A stretch of 64,000 bases of DNA, taken from contig CM038907.1 of assembly GCA_021904315.1 (NCBI GenBank), forward strand, positions 24,125,223 through 24,189,222, written 5' to 3'. Under the pieces are notes generated by a model, which saw only the letters and a program-made list of their open reading frames with translations, did no database searches and was not told where the DNA came from. Shown here in pieces: positions 61,675 through 64,000 of the stretch. How positions within the stretch are numbered: position 1 is the first letter of the stretch; each line of letters begins with the position of its first letter. A program made the translations under genes and the position numbers. This DNA comes from Sphagnum magellanicum (taxonomy: Eukaryota > Streptophyta > Sphagnopsida > Sphagnales > Sphagnaceae).

Positions 61675-63790
61675 GCCAAACATCATCTTACTTTTGGGCC
61701 TTTTTAATATATGCTCCAAAGCCACATATTATTTTTACATGTGAAACCTAAATAGAGAGTAATAGATGATGTTTGATTTACAATTTTTACAATTGGTCAT
61801 AACTAGTTATAATCAATTATTGACAAGTTGATTGTTAATCTTTTCATGAATGTTGAAAGAGTGTGTTATCCAAGAAAAATAAAAAGAACCATTGGAATCA
61901 CTTACATGGAAAGAACTTTTTTTCTTGAAGAATATGGCATAAAGGTTAGGGGTCATAAGGAATTGATATCTTATGGGAAGCTAATTTTTTATCCTTTTTT
62001 ATTTTTTCATTAGTTTTTGTTCCAACTTATCTTTCTTCTCAATTATGCATGTGTTTTTGGATTTTTTGTATTAATAATTTTATTTGTGACTTTTTTGGGT
62101 GCATTCAATTGTGGTTTTGGTGTGTTGTGTATCTAGGTAGAATACGATTGATAAACATTTGAAACATAGACTAGTGATGTGGTGGATAATTAGTGGCAAT
62201 ATGAAGGGTGATTGTATCTGGCAATATGATTTAATGAGGAAAGAAATGTATACAATAAGACCAAAGTAATTTATGTTTATCAGTTTTACATATGTAGAAC
62301 TCAATATTTGTGCAATGTTTTTTGTTGTTGGTTTGTAATGATTTTGTGTAAGAGGTTTATTTTGGAGAAAATGAAGTTCTTGATTTGGGTTTTTTGTTTG
62401 TTGTTGTTTCTATTAACCAGAAAGTTGTTAATCTTGTTCATGGGAGACTTGTTAATGGTGTTCTTGTTTGAGAACAAGTTAGTGGTGTAGAGGATTGTCA
62501 ATTTTCCTACTTTTCAAAAGAAGTCCATGGTAAATATACCACAAATGAGGAGATTTTTTCTTGAGTTCAATGAAAGTTTGTATAATAATTTTTCTCAAAA
62601 TGAGCTTCTTAAATATAACAACGTATTAACATAATTCACCACTTCAGACTATGAATGTTCATACAACTTTTAATCACATCTCCAACAACTTGTAAAATTG
62701 TCCCATAATCACTAAGATGTTGTTGATATGAAATGTGTTCCTATTTTGACACCACTAAAAGTAATTGAAAAAATAAAAAAATTGTTGTTGACCTTCATAT
62801 TTTCAATTGTCTAAGAACTTCAAGTTTAATATTTCCAATTTTTCCATGCCATTTGTGTTAAACATTTGATTTGAACTTCATTGATTTAGTTGATTAAACA
62901 TGCATTTCCACAATGGAGGTTGAATTCCAATTTTGTCATACCATTTGTGTTGGAAATTTTATTTTAATTTCTTTGATTTAATTTTAAAGATGCAATTTTC
63001 TTAATTGAGGTTAATTCTACTATGCCATTTTTGTTGGACTTTGTATTTGAATTCAATTTGGACATCGTGTTCTCACATTTTTTGTTAATAAAATGAAAGG
63101 TTTTTGAAATTTCCATTTTGAACTATCATGCATTTAATCAAAAAAGAAAAAAACATAGGGAAAAAAATAGTTTGTAAAGAAATTTTGATAAGGGAACATA
63201 AGATACATGATAAGAAAATGAAAAGTAGAAATAGGAAAATGATGATGATAATTTCCATAACTTGGAATGTACTTTTCCAACTTGTCAAACAACTTGTGCA
63301 CGTTGTAAGTTGCCATGCATATTTTGACAAGTAATAATCTTAGAAGTACAAAAAGAAAAAAATTCATGGTTCCTATTAGTTGGTCAAAGTTTGAGTTGTA
63401 AACAAAACTGACTTCCATTATCATCTTTAGGAGTGAAAAAACATTTTGTTACAAAGATATAGATAAGATGACCAATGGATCATTGACCTTTGAATTTGAA
63501 GGACTTTTAAACATTAGCCATGCAAAGAATTAGACCACCTTTGAAGGACAATTTAAGAATTCAATTTTAGGCCATGTCCAATAATTTTGAAGTATTTTTT
63601 CAAATGATGAATTATATTTATATGTTATTATGATCACTAATTTAGATTTTAGGAATATTTTAAACCAATGTAAAACAATTGTGTTGAAGTTGATGCATTA
63701 ATTTTTCATTTTTGGTGCTTGTGTGAGATCATGAGATCAAAATTGGGTAATCTTATATATTAATTCACTATGTCCGTTAGTCTGTTTGAC
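61675..63790. other. AT-rich intergenic DNA
   Basis: No gene recognised. Hydrophobic plus-strand frames at 61828-62013 and 62308-62490 reflect T-rich composition rather than a known protein. Confidence 0.35.
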
Positions 63791-64000
63791 GGGGGTTTTG
63801 GGGGGTGGGGGAGGGAGAGGCCGGTGAAGCAGCGGACAACCGGTGTCAGTCTGTGACGGGGTTGGACCACCACGATTTCTGTGTACAAACCGTCTCCACA
63901 AAACATTGCAGCCGTCCGAAGGGTAGGAATGACGGTCGGATTGCATCCTTCTCCCACCGCACCAGAGGCGGATATAAAAACCTTCCCCTCTCCCCCCCAC
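63791..64000 (+). promoter_or_regulatory. Probable promoter of a gene beyond the right edge
   Basis: Composition changes abruptly from AT-rich to GC-rich at about 63785. A G-quadruplex motif (runs of 5, 6, 5 and 3 G with 1-4 nt loops) occupies 63791-63815. A TATA-like box TATAAAAA lies at 63973-63980, followed by a C/T-rich stretch typical of plant leaders, so transcription would start near the window end. The opposite strand is open from 64000 to 63737, but its sequence (PPPPPKTP, GGRGEG) reads like a composition effect. I favour a promoter. Confidence 0.45.

Noticed and set aside
62308-62490. Hydrophobic frame rich in Leu, Phe and Val
   Set aside because: Explained by T-rich composition; no start context, splice sites or homology.
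1-64000. CRISPR array, bacterial operon or organelle insertion
   Set aside because: No regular direct repeats with unique spacers, no Shine-Dalgarno-spaced gene clusters, and no recognisable chloroplast or mitochondrial genes.

Overview
This window is nuclear DNA of a land plant. The evidence is GT-AG introns, plant-type genes, TATA promoters and plant transposon families. The conserved proteins resemble Arabidopsis AKR2 and KAB1. A six-transmembrane voltage-gated channel unlike the Arabidopsis Shaker and TPK channels, together with the strong AT richness, suggests a non-flowering lineage such as a bryophyte, lycophyte or fern; that placement is an inference.

Three host genes are supported by phase-consistent exon models, all on the minus strand. 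(1) At 5-3641 is the 5' half of a voltage-gated, probably Ca2+-activated (Slo/BK-like) K+ channel; it leaves the window at the left edge inside segment S4. (2) At 41658-45180 is AKR2, a cytosolic ankyrin-repeat chaperone for chloroplast outer-envelope proteins (8 exons, 345 aa). (3) At 53699-56724 is KAB1, the plant K+-channel beta subunit, an aldo-keto reductase (5 exons, 328 aa). A TATA-like box lies about 150-230 bp upstream of each start codon. A GC-rich block with a TATA-like motif at 63791-64000 is probably the promoter of a plus-strand gene that starts beyond the window.

The rest is AT-rich intergenic DNA dominated by class II transposons. These include a complete but decayed Tigger/pogo element (46209-48099, TA duplication, terminal inverted repeats, DD30D transposase with seven in-frame stops) and a second pogo-like transposase relic (17050-18430). 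There is a hAT/ZNF862-like relic (28833-30540), two PIF/Harbinger transposase relics (39190-40290 and 50130-51440) and two non-autonomous CACTA elements with matching 3-bp duplications (33645-36588 and 59452-61671). MITEs include two copies of a TA-flanked family, two hAT-type copies with perfect 8-bp duplications, an intronic TA-flanked element and several foldback elements. Two regions look like tRNA-derived SINEs. Local tandem repeats lie at 5.5, 12.3 and 16.0-16.8 kb.

No CRISPR array, rRNA gene, intact tRNA gene, or intact LTR retrotransposon was recognised. The most notable points are the overlooked channel gene with an upstream ORF, the channel alpha and beta subunit genes in one window, and the Tigger copy whose stops are all explicable by transitions without any frameshift.
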